Source of the DNA: Legionella sp.
GTDB lineage: Bacteria; Pseudomonadota; Gammaproteobacteria; Legionellales; Legionellaceae
Length of the DNA stretch: 64,000 bases
Direction: 5' to 3'
Assembly: GCA_031291095.1 (NCBI GenBank)
Contig: JARLJR010000083.1
Location: forward strand, 1-64,000
A program made the translations under genes and the position numbers. Each line of letters starts with the position of its first letter. The first letter of the stretch is position 1. The notes under the pieces are model-generated. The model did no database searches. It saw nothing but the letters and a program-made list of their open reading frames with translations, and was not told where the DNA came from. This document shows positions 53,572-60,081 of the stretch, piece after piece.

Positions 53572-53890
53572 AAAAGCTATCGCCAAGAAGATTGTTGAAT
53601 CGGCACTCATTCTTGGATACTCCATTTCCATTGATAATGGAAGTGACTTCGATGAAGAGCTGGAGTTGGAAAACTCCACTAACCAGAAGGAAGTTGAAAA
53701 ACACTTGTTCCTGACTGACCAAGACACTGTTTACTTTTATAAAGAAGGAAAGTGTTTTGGTGCGGTATTTCTGGTCTATGGGAACACAGGCTATGATGTT
53801 ATAGCCGATTATTCGGACAATGATACCGCCAAACTTATTTTGAAAGAAGCGGAGGAGCTTGCTAAATTTTATGAAGAAGATTATGGTTGA
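53543..53890 (+). CDS. Hypothetical acidic protein
   Basis: This 115-aa protein (MHVATRQKIEKAIAKKIVES, DSDFDEELELENSTNQKE region, VYFYKEGKCFGAVFLVYGNT) ends in an acidic helix (LILKEAEELAKFYEEDYG). It overlaps the preceding gene by 29 nt and has AGGAG 7 nt upstream. No family recognised. Confidence 0.6.
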   Translation: MHVATRQKIEKAIAKKIVESALILGYSISIDNGSDFDEELELENSTNQKEVEKHLFLTDQDTVYFYKEGKCFGAVFLVYGNTGYDVIADYSDNDTAKLILKEAEELAKFYEEDYG

Positions 53891-53898
53891 TACCTGAT

Positions 53899-53940
53899 TA
53901 GTTTAAACCAAGGGAATGAAATACTTCCCTTGTGTTAAGT
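53899..53940 (+). promoter_or_regulatory. Hairpin cassette, family C (3)
   Basis: CAAGGGAA/TTCCCTTG (53909-53916 with 53925-53932) closes TGAAATAC. The flanks TTAGTTTAAAC and GTTAAGTTAATAGGAGAGTG resemble those of the next two copies. Confidence 0.8.
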
Positions 53941-53955
53941 TAATAGGAGAGTGAA

Positions 53956-54369
53956 ATGGCTACTCGAATGTATAAATTCATTTTGGCCACGATTGGTGGA
54001 AAGAATACAAAGCTTGCCCATAACTTGGATAAGTCTGGACGAGATTGGTATAATCAACGCCATGTTGATTATCTGGTAGAAAAGCTTGCCTTGGCTAACA
54101 AAATCAAGGAATGTGAAGAAAATGGTAAAGTGGCTATCCTTACCAGCGGAATGGACTGTGACGGTGTTAGGTATTCTGGACAAAAGAGTTTTGTTGATGC
54201 ATACCTGACTGTTGTTGAGCAAGAGATTGACGAAGCAAATAAATGGGCTGACGGTCCCATCCACATGAGTATCGTGAAGCCTTCGGAAGCAAGGAAAGTT
54301 GCATACGAATCGCGCGATTTGGGTATGGAAGCATTCGAAGACGGTCATCCCCACGTTCTTTACTATTGA
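53956..54369 (+). CDS. Hypothetical protein
   Basis: This 137-aa protein (MATRMYKFILATIGGKNTKL, GRDWYNQRHVDYLVEKLALA, GKVAILTSGMDCDGVRYSGQ) is mixed alpha/beta. The C-terminal part (PSEARKVAYESRDLGMEAFE) is helical. I do not recognise the family. It begins a run of three genes each preceded by a family C hairpin and an AGGAGAGTG site. Confidence 0.6.
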   Translation: MATRMYKFILATIGGKNTKLAHNLDKSGRDWYNQRHVDYLVEKLALANKIKECEENGKVAILTSGMDCDGVRYSGQKSFVDAYLTVVEQEIDEANKWADGPIHMSIVKPSEARKVAYESRDLGMEAFEDGHPHVLYY

Positions 54370-54410
54370 GTTAAACTATGGGCATGAAATACTGCCCATA
54401 AGTTGACCTA
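54370..54410 (+). promoter_or_regulatory. Hairpin cassette, family C (4)
   Basis: TATGGGCA/TGCCCATA (54377-54384 with 54393-54400) closes TGAAATAC. Relative to copy 3, an A-T pair at the top of the stem is replaced by C-G while the loop is unchanged. Confidence 0.8.
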
Positions 54411-54427
54411 ATAGGAGAGTGAATATC

Positions 54428-54847
54428 ATGTTTTTCTATCATGGGACGAATAAAGAAAATATTGATAGTATTGCAGTCAACGGAATTAGGCCACGAAATG
54501 AAAATGAAAACAAAGATGGAACTTGGGGTGGAATGTCTAATAATGAATGTGTTTATCTAACAACAGATATTGACAAAGCCGAAGTTTTTGCAGGTAGATT
54601 TAAAGAAGGTGTTGTCCTTCAAGTCGTTGTCGAAGAAGATAACCAAAACCTCAGAGTAGATGATAATTTCCTTTATTATGAAGACAGAGCAATGGATTGG
54701 AATAAGTCAGTCGCAAGAGTAACTCAAGACAAACGATGGAAAGAATCAATTGAAAAGTATAAATTATGCGCTCATATTGGAACAATTGAACCTGAAAAGG
54801 TAATTTTTGTAAAAGAAGTCAAAAGTAATAGAGATTACTTTTATTGA
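54428..54847 (+). CDS. Putative ADP-ribosyltransferase-fold protein
   Basis: This 139-aa protein starts MFFYHGTNKENIDSIAVNGI and continues with RPRNENE, NECVYLTTDIDKAEVFAGRF and a final strand (IEPEKVIFVKEV). HGT-x8-SIxxxGIxP followed by VYLTxDxxxAxxFA is the pattern of the H-Y class of ADP-ribosyltransferase folds, as in KptA/Tpt1, DarT and related phage enzymes. The third catalytic position (E/Q/H) is not clear. ATG at 54428 fits the AGGAG spacing better than the GTG at 54419. Host-target modification is inferred. Confidence 0.6.
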   Translation: MFFYHGTNKENIDSIAVNGIRPRNENENKDGTWGGMSNNECVYLTTDIDKAEVFAGRFKEGVVLQVVVEEDNQNLRVDDNFLYYEDRAMDWNKSVARVTQDKRWKESIEKYKLCAHIGTIEPEKVIFVKEVKSNRDYFY

Positions 54848-54900
54848 GTTAAACTATGGGCATGAGTGATAGCCTTGCAATACTGCCCATAAATTGACCT
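54848..54900 (+). promoter_or_regulatory. Hairpin cassette, family C (5), enlarged loop
   Basis: TATGGGCA/TGCCCATA (54855-54862 with 54884-54891) as in copy 4, but the loop is 21 nt: TGA, then a 13-nt insertion, then AATAC. It is the only copy with a broken octaloop. Confidence 0.8.
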
Positions 54901-54914
54901 AATAGGAGAGTAAC

Positions 54915-55124
54915 ATGAGTTACAAGTTCCATCACATAATGAACTATTATTGTGAAAAGAAACACAAAATGTATCTAAAAGTAGAAAACAACGAAGCAGA
55001 CTATAATGAGTATAGGAGTCTTGCTTACATCTATGAAATGTATGATGAAGCATCTTGTTCTTATAAGTCGGAACATCGAGTACAGTTTGATAAGCTGATA
55101 CGTGGTCACTCGGACGAGGAATAA
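54915..55124 (+). CDS. Hypothetical small protein
   Basis: This 69-aa protein (MSYKFHHIMNYYCEKKHKMY, EADYNEYRSLAYIYEMYDEA) is rich in Tyr, His and Glu and mostly helical. AGGAG precedes the ATG. Function unknown. Confidence 0.6.
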   Translation: MSYKFHHIMNYYCEKKHKMYLKVENNEADYNEYRSLAYIYEMYDEASCSYKSEHRVQFDKLIRGHSDEE

Positions 55125-55128
55125 CATC

Positions 55129-55419
55129 ATGAAAAACAAAAATGAATGGCTTAATGAGCGAGCCAAGAATGCGTGTGAAGATTGTGGTTTGGTTTATGGT
55201 GAACACTACACCAAACTTGCTGGTGGAGGTTACAGATTCAACCACGGAAACGTAATGCTTGTGAAAGAGACCTCTGGATGGGAACTGCAGCAGCTATGTG
55301 AAAATAGCACTGGCATCAGATTCATCAGCGGTTCAAGTAATGCCATGACTTTTTCGGAAATGACCGAGTTCCTTGGCGGAATGATGGCAGCTGCTCGTTT
55401 GTTGAAAAAGGATAAATGA
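55129..55419 (+). CDS. Hypothetical protein with Cys pair
   Basis: This 96-aa protein (MKNKNEWLNERAKNACEDCG, LVYGEHYTKLAGGGYRFNHG, MTFSEMTEFLGGMMAAARLL) has a CEDCG knuckle and a hydrophobic helical end. GAGG lies upstream and the previous stop 4 nt before. No family recognised. Confidence 0.6.
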   Translation: MKNKNEWLNERAKNACEDCGLVYGEHYTKLAGGGYRFNHGNVMLVKETSGWELQQLCENSTGIRFISGSSNAMTFSEMTEFLGGMMAAARLLKKDK

Positions 55420-55424
55420 ATTGT

Positions 55425-55458
55425 ATATCGATGGGCATGAAATACTGCCCATCTATTA
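55425..55458 (+). promoter_or_regulatory. Hairpin cassette, family C (6)
   Basis: GATGGGCA/TGCCCATC (55430-55437 with 55446-55453) closes TGAAATAC. The outermost pair changed from T-A to G-C relative to copy 4. Confidence 0.8.
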
Positions 55459-55485
55459 TATGCTTCATTACAAAGGAGAAATCAT

Positions 55486-55593
55486 ATGGCCACTCAAAAA
55501 CAACCAAAGACTGGTTTGGCGATCTTCGCTGGAATTGTTGGTCTACTCGTTGCCAAGTTCTTCTGGGGCGCGTTCAGACACGTCTTCAAATGA
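55486..55593 (+). CDS. Tiny membrane peptide
   Basis: A 35-aa frame (MATQKQPKTGLAIFAGIVGL, LVAKFFWGAFRHVFK) has a polar basic start, one membrane span and a basic amphipathic end. AAGGAG lies 7 nt upstream. It could be an inner-membrane effector or a toxin-like peptide; there is no direct evidence. Confidence 0.6.
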   Translation: MATQKQPKTGLAIFAGIVGLLVAKFFWGAFRHVFK

Positions 55594-55594
55594 T

Positions 55595-55633
55595 AATCTA
55601 AGGCTTGACTGTGTCTTAGATTCCCGGTATAAT
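55595..55633 (+). promoter_or_regulatory. Strong sigma70 promoter of the amidoligase unit
   Basis: TTGACT (55605-55610), exactly 17 nt, TATAAT (55628-55633). AATCTAAG (55595-55602) and CTTAGATT (55615-55622) form a dyad around the -35 box, so a terminator-like hairpin or an operator overlaps it. This is the best promoter of the early region. Confidence 0.8.
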
Positions 55634-55661
55634 AAGGATAATCGCGGAAAGGTGTTTGATT

Positions 55662-57221
55662 ATGGCTGTGGTGAGAAACAGACACTCTGGTGTTATTATT
55701 TTTCAATGCGAAGGAGAGTTTGGCGGAAATGACCTGTCTAATGGTCATTTTGAATCTGCCGACTTTGGTTCAATGGATTTGCGTTTTCTATCAGCAACAA
55801 ACACAAACTTCTTGAACGCAAACTTCAATAATGCAAGTCTTCGTTTTATGGACCTTCAGAATTCAAACTTTGTTGGCGCTGACTTGCGTGGCACTGACTT
55901 GCGTGGCACTGACTTGCGTGGCGCTGACTTGCGTGGCACTGACTTGCGTGGCACTGACTTGCGTGGCGCTGATATATCGAACGCCTCGTTTACCGGCGTA
56001 CTCGTCAACAGTGAAACCAAACCGACTTCTTTCCGTGACCTTTATCTTGAAGTTCCGGTGGAAGTTATTGCAGCGAACCTTGAAGTTGATGATTCGTTGC
56101 CGAATGGAGATCATCTTTTGAATCAGGCGTTAACGTTTGGTGTTGAGATCGAATGTTATCTTCCTTCTAGTGGAGATGCTAATTCACTCAAACAAAGAAT
56201 CAATTCTAAGCTTACAGCTCTTGATGTTGATTTGAATATTGAGTTTTATAACCACCACAGTCGGTCCTATTGGAAAATGATTACCGATGGTTCGCTCGAT
56301 GATTATGAGCGGGGTATTGAATTGGTTTCCCCTATTCTTCGGGGCGACGATGGTTTGGACCAACTGAAGAAGGTTTGTAAGGTTCTTCAAGAAGTTGGTT
56401 GCCGAGTCAATAAAAAGTGTGGTGTTCATATCCATATCGGTGCGCGGGATGAGAGCATCACCTTCTTCCGTAACCTTTTCATGCTCTATTCTGGTTTCGA
56501 GCCTATTATCGATTCCATGATGCCGAAAAGTCGCCGGGACAACGAAGCAGCGTACTGCAAGTCAAACAAGGTTCCCCTTCGTAACTTGCAGAGGTGTCGC
56601 ACTATTGAGGATATTGGGACTGCCATCACCGATTACTCAAATTCTAACGGAAATACGTGTGATGGTGGATTTCGTTATGTTAAGCTGAATATCCAGTCAT
56701 ATTGGCGCCACGGCACCGTCGAATTTAGGCAGCATGCCGGTTCGATCTCCTATAAGAAGATTATGAACTGGATCAAGCTCTGCATGGCGTTAGTTGAAAA
56801 GGCAAAGGTTGGTATCCCCGACGCACTTGACCAAACATCTCAGAGTGACAACTTTGTTAACCCATGCCGTCTCGGAACTAATCGCCATAAGTTTGTTGAA
56901 ATGCTTATGAGTGATCGTGGCGTGACGACTAGAGAATACAACGAGGCTATTTACAACTCAGGCAGGGAAGTTCAATGTGCGTCACTGATCAAACAGCTCA
57001 ACCTTAAAGTTACCACGCGAAAGGAACGGGAAAGAGGTACTATAAACCATTATGGTCTAACCGTCCCCGGTCGCTTAGTTACTCGTTATTTCCTTGCACG
57101 GGGTCCAGTTGTTGACATTCCTTCGAATTTCGTGTTTAATAAGGAAACTTTTATTAATTCGATGGGGTTTGAACCGGAAACTGTTCAATACATCGAAGAA
57201 AGAATCCAACATTTTGCATGA
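55662..57221 (+). CDS. Pentapeptide-repeat protein fused to amidoligase
   Basis: This 519-aa protein has pentapeptide repeats at about residues 22-112 (NSNFVGADLRGTDLRGTDLR). An amidoligase domain of the ATP-grasp/glutamine synthetase-like COOH-NH2 ligase type follows at about 158-365. Its marks are FGVEIECY (metal-binding E-x-E, 159-166), WKMITDGSLDD and GIELVSP (204-224), CGVHIHIG (253-260) and KLNIQSYWRHGTVEFRQHAG (341-360). A helical tail ends at 519. The enzyme class joins an amine to a carboxylate using ATP. Six 15-bp units at 55881-55970 encode the tandem repeats. A cyclotransferase-like gene follows at 57543. Confidence 0.8.
   Translation: MAVVRNRHSGVIIFQCEGEFGGNDLSNGHFESADFGSMDLRFLSATNTNFLNANFNNASLRFMDLQNSNFVGADLRGTDLRGTDLRGADLRGTDLRGTDLRGADISNASFTGVLVNSETKPTSFRDLYLEVPVEVIAANLEVDDSLPNGDHLLNQALTFGVEIECYLPSSGDANSLKQRINSKLTALDVDLNIEFYNHHSRSYWKMITDGSLDDYERGIELVSPILRGDDGLDQLKKVCKVLQEVGCRVNKKCGVHIHIGARDESITFFRNLFMLYSGFEPIIDSMMPKSRRDNEAAYCKSNKVPLRNLQRCRTIEDIGTAITDYSNSNGNTCDGGFRYVKLNIQSYWRHGTVEFRQHAGSISYKKIMNWIKLCMALVEKAKVGIPDALDQTSQSDNFVNPCRLGTNRHKFVEMLMSDRGVTTREYNEAIYNSGREVQCASLIKQLNLKVTTRKERERGTINHYGLTVPGRLVTRYFLARGPVVDIPSNFVFNKETFINSMGFEPETVQYIEERIQHFA
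55881..55970 (+). repeat. Six 15-bp tandem repeats (pentapeptide coding)
   Basis: The unit GACTTGCGTGGCRCT occurs six times head to tail. The variable base follows the order A, A, G, A, A, G, which points to a recent duplication of a three-unit block. It encodes (T/A)DLRG pentapeptides. Confidence 0.9.
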
Positions 57222-57234
57222 ATCGGAGTAATAA

Positions 57235-57465
57235 ATGTACACAACTAATGATGGGCGACACTTTTGGGCAAGCAGTGAAAGGGAACTTGTTAAGGCATTA
57301 CAGGACGATTCCTATACGCCAACAAGTTCCACTTCACAGTTTATGAATGAAGTGAGCCGAAGAACATACGTTCAAACTGGCCGACTGATTCGTACCGGAA
57401 AGATATATGACTTTGTCGCGGATCTTGTTGACGCGGGTCTATTGATTCGGGTACAATCTAACTAA
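57235..57465 (+). CDS. Small companion of the amidoligase
   Basis: This 76-aa protein (MYTTNDGRHFWASSERELVK, STSQFMNEVSRRTYVQTGRL, FVADLVDAGLLIRVQSN) is a compact helical domain, reminiscent of a winged helix. It starts 13 nt after the amidoligase stop and is likely co-transcribed. It could be a substrate, a partner or an unrelated passenger. Confidence 0.6.
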   Translation: MYTTNDGRHFWASSERELVKALQDDSYTPTSSTSQFMNEVSRRTYVQTGRLIRTGKIYDFVADLVDAGLLIRVQSN

Positions 57466-57469
57466 ATGT

Positions 57470-57512
57470 TAATTAATATCAAGGGAATGAAATACTTCCC
57501 TTGGCATGAATT
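57470..57512 (+). promoter_or_regulatory. Hairpin cassette, family C (7)
   Basis: CAAGGGAA/TTCCCTTG (57480-57487 with 57496-57503) closes TGAAATAC. TTAATT and AATTAA can extend it from outside. It stands between the amidoligase companion and the cyclotransferase gene. Confidence 0.8.
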
Positions 57513-57542
57513 AATACACTTATATTATGAAGGAGAAAGTGA

Positions 57543-58043
57543 ATGCTTTATTTCGCTTATGGTTCGAATCTGAATATCGAACAGATGGTTAAAAGATGCC
57601 CAGATTCTATGCCAATTAAACGTCTTAAGATTGACGACTTCAGGTTAGTGTTTCGTGGGGTTGCTGACATTGAATATCAGCAAGGAGCAAGTGTTGAAGG
57701 CGCTCTTTGGGAAATTTCACAAGCAGATGAAGACGTGCTTGACCGCTATGAAGGTGTCGATTTGTATCTTTATAGCAAGGAATACTTCGATTACAATGGC
57801 GAAGAAGTTCTGTGCTACACCATGAATGAAAATGGAATTATGCCTCCGAATGACTATTATGCCCACGTGATTCGAGTCGGGTTCAATGATTTTGATATTC
57901 CTCATGATACGCTTGACGCCGCGCTTAACGAGTCATGGGCCTATAAAAACCCGACTCGTTACCTTAAAAAGCGTCGCTATCGTGAACGTAATCGCGGCTT
58001 GAAAAGGGCGCGGCCTATTCAAAAGATTGCGGCATGTGGTTGA
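57543..58043 (+). CDS. Gamma-glutamylcyclotransferase-like (AIG2 fold) protein
   Basis: This 166-aa protein has the GGCT/AIG2 signature: YFAYGSNLNIEQMVKRCPDS at the start (substrate loop YGSN), VEGALWEISQADEDVLDRYE (the Glu of LDRYEG is the expected catalytic acid), VLCYTMNE and a basic C-terminal tail (RYRERNRGLKRARPIQK). Family members remove gamma-glutamyl groups as 5-oxoproline. In phages and bacteria such enzymes are known to accompany amidoligases, as here. AAGGAG lies 7 nt upstream. Confidence 0.85.
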   Translation: MLYFAYGSNLNIEQMVKRCPDSMPIKRLKIDDFRLVFRGVADIEYQQGASVEGALWEISQADEDVLDRYEGVDLYLYSKEYFDYNGEEVLCYTMNENGIMPPNDYYAHVIRVGFNDFDIPHDTLDAALNESWAYKNPTRYLKKRRYRERNRGLKRARPIQKIAACG

Positions 58044-58048
58044 ACTGA

Positions 58049-58078
58049 AATGCCGGGAAGTTCATACTTCCCGGCATT
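58049..58078 (+). terminator. Perfect 12-bp hairpin
   Basis: AATGCCGGGAAG and CTTCCCGGCATT close TTCATA directly after the cyclotransferase stop. ATTATCT follows, so termination is possible but the U-run is weak. It is the strongest stem of the region. Confidence 0.65.
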
Positions 58079-58098
58079 ATCTCTATGGAGGATTGATT

Positions 58099-58353
58099 AT
58101 GGTTGAATATGAATTCGGTAGGGAGATTGAGATGTCCAGAACACATCCTTCTTCTTCTCCTTGGAAGAGACTGTTTGTTTGGGCAACTGCAAAGAAAATT
58201 AAAGACTCAGACGAATGGCATGTCCATCTTCATGGGGGTTTTATTCCTTCTGAGGATTTTCTTACAACAACACCAATCGTCACAATTACTGAACATTTTA
58301 ATCAGTGGTCAGTTGTTGTCGAGAACCGTTATAAGAAGGACGAAATAAAATGA
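58099..58353 (+). CDS. Hypothetical protein
   Basis: This 84-aa protein (MVEYEFGREIEMSRTHPSSS, WKRLFVWATAKKIKDSDEWH, TITEHFNQWSVVVENRYKKD) is beta-rich and basic. GGAG lies 8 nt upstream. No family recognised. It overlaps the next gene by ATGA. Confidence 0.6.
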   Translation: MVEYEFGREIEMSRTHPSSSPWKRLFVWATAKKIKDSDEWHVHLHGGFIPSEDFLTTTPIVTITEHFNQWSVVVENRYKKDEIK

Positions 58354-58583
58354 ATGGTTTGAGTGATCGAAATGTTCTCAGAAACCATATCAGAAAGATT
58401 GGTAGATTCGATATAGATGCTTTAAATCGAATCTACACCGAACCTTCTATTAAAAGGAAAATTAATGCTGGATGGAAAAACTTCACCAACGAACATCCAG
58501 ATTGGGAAGAACAAGGTTTAAAACTTATGGGGTCGTTTCTTAAACGAGTTCCATTTTGTCGTAATAGGAAGTGGTGGGTTTAG
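58350..58583 (+). CDS. Hypothetical basic protein
   Basis: This 77-aa protein (MNGLSDRNVLRNHIRKIGRF, EPSIKRKINAGWKNFTNEHP, LKRVPFCRNRKWWV) is strongly basic and may bind nucleic acid. It is the last rightward gene. The next gene converges on it only 3 nt away. Confidence 0.6.
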   Translation: MNGLSDRNVLRNHIRKIGRFDIDALNRIYTEPSIKRKINAGWKNFTNEHPDWEEQGLKLMGSFLKRVPFCRNRKWWV

Positions 58584-58586
58584 AAT

Positions 58587-59213
58587 CTAGTCAATGTAAA
58601 ATCTGTAGTCCACATTCCTTCCATCGACTCCTGCCTCAAAACAGGAGTCGATGTATTTCTGTATCCCTTCATTGGACATCCTATAACCTTTGTCATGGTA
58701 TTTGATCATGCGTCGAAAGGTTGCTGCTGGATAAGATATTTTATGGAGATCGACTCTCCGCTTTTTAACATCCCGGATCGCTGAATAATATGTTGCTAGA
58801 TTCGTTCCATCATATGCGAACCTACACGCTGTGATATCGAATGTGTCTATTAGCTCTTGTACAGAATCATAATATCGTTCTGTGATCAGCTGGATCTTCA
58901 TATTAAGATCTTTTGTACCAGGAGCTGTCGATTCCTTTTTGTATGTTGTCAAAAACCCTTTCGGACACTTGTAAATTACCTTGTAACCAAGTGCTTCTAA
59001 CATAATACCTGTTGAAAGTGCAGATATCTTATTAGTGAAGAACATGTCAAAATCACTAATAACATCTTCTTCATCAAAGAGGTGACGGAGTGCTCCACCT
59101 GCTAAGATAACGTCCTTGTTTAATAGGTTGTAGGTCATAAATTCAGTAAAGAGTATGTTTTGTTTAGCAGTCTCAAAAATACTCTTCGTAGACCTCTCAG
59201 AAAATATTATCAT
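58587..59213 (-). CDS. Nucleotidyltransferase-fold protein
   Basis: This 208-aa protein has LAGGALRHLFDEEDVISDFD (residues about 37-56), the G-G-x(n)-D-x-D core of the nucleotidyltransferase superfamily, seen in poly(A) polymerase/CCA-enzyme heads and in many phage proteins. A later DITACRFAYDG and a C-terminal helical part (TFRRMIKYHDKGYRMSNEGI) complete the fold. Nucleotide transfer to RNA or a small molecule is possible, but the substrate is unknown. Start and previous stop overlap as ATGA. Confidence 0.7.
   Translation of the reverse strand: MIIFSERSTKSIFETAKQNILFTEFMTYNLLNKDVILAGGALRHLFDEEDVISDFDMFFTNKISALSTGIMLEALGYKVIYKCPKGFLTTYKKESTAPGTKDLNMKIQLITERYYDSVQELIDTFDITACRFAYDGTNLATYYSAIRDVKKRRVDLHKISYPAATFRRMIKYHDKGYRMSNEGIQKYIDSCFEAGVDGRNVDYRFYID
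58624..58651. terminator. Hairpin between convergent genes
   Basis: TCGACTCCTG and CAGGAGTCGA form a perfect 10-bp stem with an 8-nt loop, inside the last codons of the nucleotidyltransferase gene and 40 nt past the end of the rightward series. It could end both converging transcripts, although U-runs are missing. Confidence 0.5.
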
Positions 59214-59404
59214 CCGAATACAATTCCCATTGCGTCTGCATCATTAAAATTTTCAATTAAGCTACGCATATCTGAACTATACAGTGCACCAAATGCAGCA
59301 CAGTATGCAGTCCAGTTATATCTATTCATTACATAGAACACATCTACATTATCAGGGCATCTACGTGCCCAATATAAACCTGGGATACTTCTATTCTCAA
59401 TCAT
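59210..59404 (-). CDS. Small protein with MGIVFG end
   Basis: This 64-aa protein (MIENRSIPGLYWARRCPDNV, NRYNWTAYCAAFGALYSSDM, NDADAMGIVFG) ends like the EACGY family proteins on the other strand (AV..G.VFC), with Gly in place of the last Cys. The similarity is short and may indicate a distant relative. It overlaps both neighbours. Confidence 0.55.
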   Translation of the reverse strand: MIENRSIPGLYWARRCPDNVDVFYVMNRYNWTAYCAAFGALYSSDMRSLIENFNDADAMGIVFG

Positions 59405-59591
59405 ATCTTTTATCCCAAGAACACCAAACTTGAGTCGTTTTGTTCAAATCAAATTCATCATCAAGTTCATATTCCTCAACACTACAACTTGCATTTGGAC
59501 TACCATAATTCTTACAATAATGAATTGCTTTTTCTCTGGTGGTGTACACACCATGTGTACACCCATAAACTTTTACTTGATAAACTTTCAT
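59397..59591 (-). CDS. Small protein, DUF7336-like
   Basis: This 64-aa protein (MKVYQVKVYGCTHGVYTTRE, KAIHYCKNYG, CSVEEYELDDEFD) follows the pattern KVYxVxxxxxxxGVYxTREKAxxYxxxxG...VEEYELD of small proteins found in phages and bacteria (a beta-alpha-beta module of unknown function). It overlaps its neighbours by 8 and 4 nt. Confidence 0.6.
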   Translation of the reverse strand: MKVYQVKVYGCTHGVYTTREKAIHYCKNYGSPNASCSVEEYELDDEFDLNKTTQVWCSWDKRYD

Positions 59592-59827
59592 AGCTTCATC
59601 ACCATTTCATCCATAATGCCAATTTGAATATCAACAAACGCTTCCCACGTCATTCTTCTCTTTCTCTCACGTGTATTATTCTTCCACCATGTGGAATACA
59701 TATTATCACTTTCCTGCATTTCTTCGAGAACGACATTAGGTGTCACAAATTCATTTGGTGGAGATGCTCTATCCATGCGAACAAAGTCTTCTACAAATGT
59801 TGTCTTTTTCTTATTCCACCAAGCCAT
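59588..59827 (-). CDS. Hypothetical protein
   Basis: This 79-aa protein (MAWWNKKKTTFVEDFVRMDR, NVVLEEMQESDNMYSTWWKN, RKRRMTWEAFVDIQIGIMDE) is charged and helical. The start at 59827 avoids overlap beyond the neighbour's end. No family recognised. Confidence 0.6.
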   Translation of the reverse strand: MAWWNKKKTTFVEDFVRMDRASPPNEFVTPNVVLEEMQESDNMYSTWWKNNTRERKRRMTWEAFVDIQIGIMDEMVMKL

Positions 59828-59829
59828 AA

Positions 59830-60069
59830 TCACAACCTCGTTTCTTTTTCTTTTAAGACTGTTGTGAAAAGATTTCCATCATTTACTTTTGATTCAACAG
59901 AAACTAGTGGAAATTTTGTCACACCTTTTAAATACATATCAATTGTATATTTTATCAATCTTACAGTATCACAGGAATATACAGATGCTAAATCTTTTTT
60001 ATATTCTTCTGTATATTCATAATTGATTCCCTTATATGAACCTTTAATTGTTCCCTCATTATAACTCAT
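59830..60069 (-). CDS. Hypothetical protein
   Basis: This 79-aa protein (MSYNEGTIKGSYKGINYEYT, RLIKYTIDMYLKGVTKFPLV, FTTVLKEKETRL) is basic and mixed alpha/beta. It lies directly downstream of the methyltransferase gene. Function unknown. Confidence 0.6.
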   Translation of the reverse strand: MSYNEGTIKGSYKGINYEYTEEYKKDLASVYSCDTVRLIKYTIDMYLKGVTKFPLVSVESKVNDGNLFTTVLKEKETRL

Positions 60070-60081
60070 TACATTATCTCC

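Noticed and set aside
55881-55970. Six tandem 15-bp repeats, CRISPR-like at first sight
   Set aside because: There are no spacers, the unit is 15 bp and in frame, and it encodes pentapeptide repeats.
43154-58078. Reading the intergenic hairpins as ordinary rho-independent terminators
   Set aside because: Almost none has a following U-run, loops are conserved, and they stand directly before ribosome sites, so regulatory or processing roles fit better.
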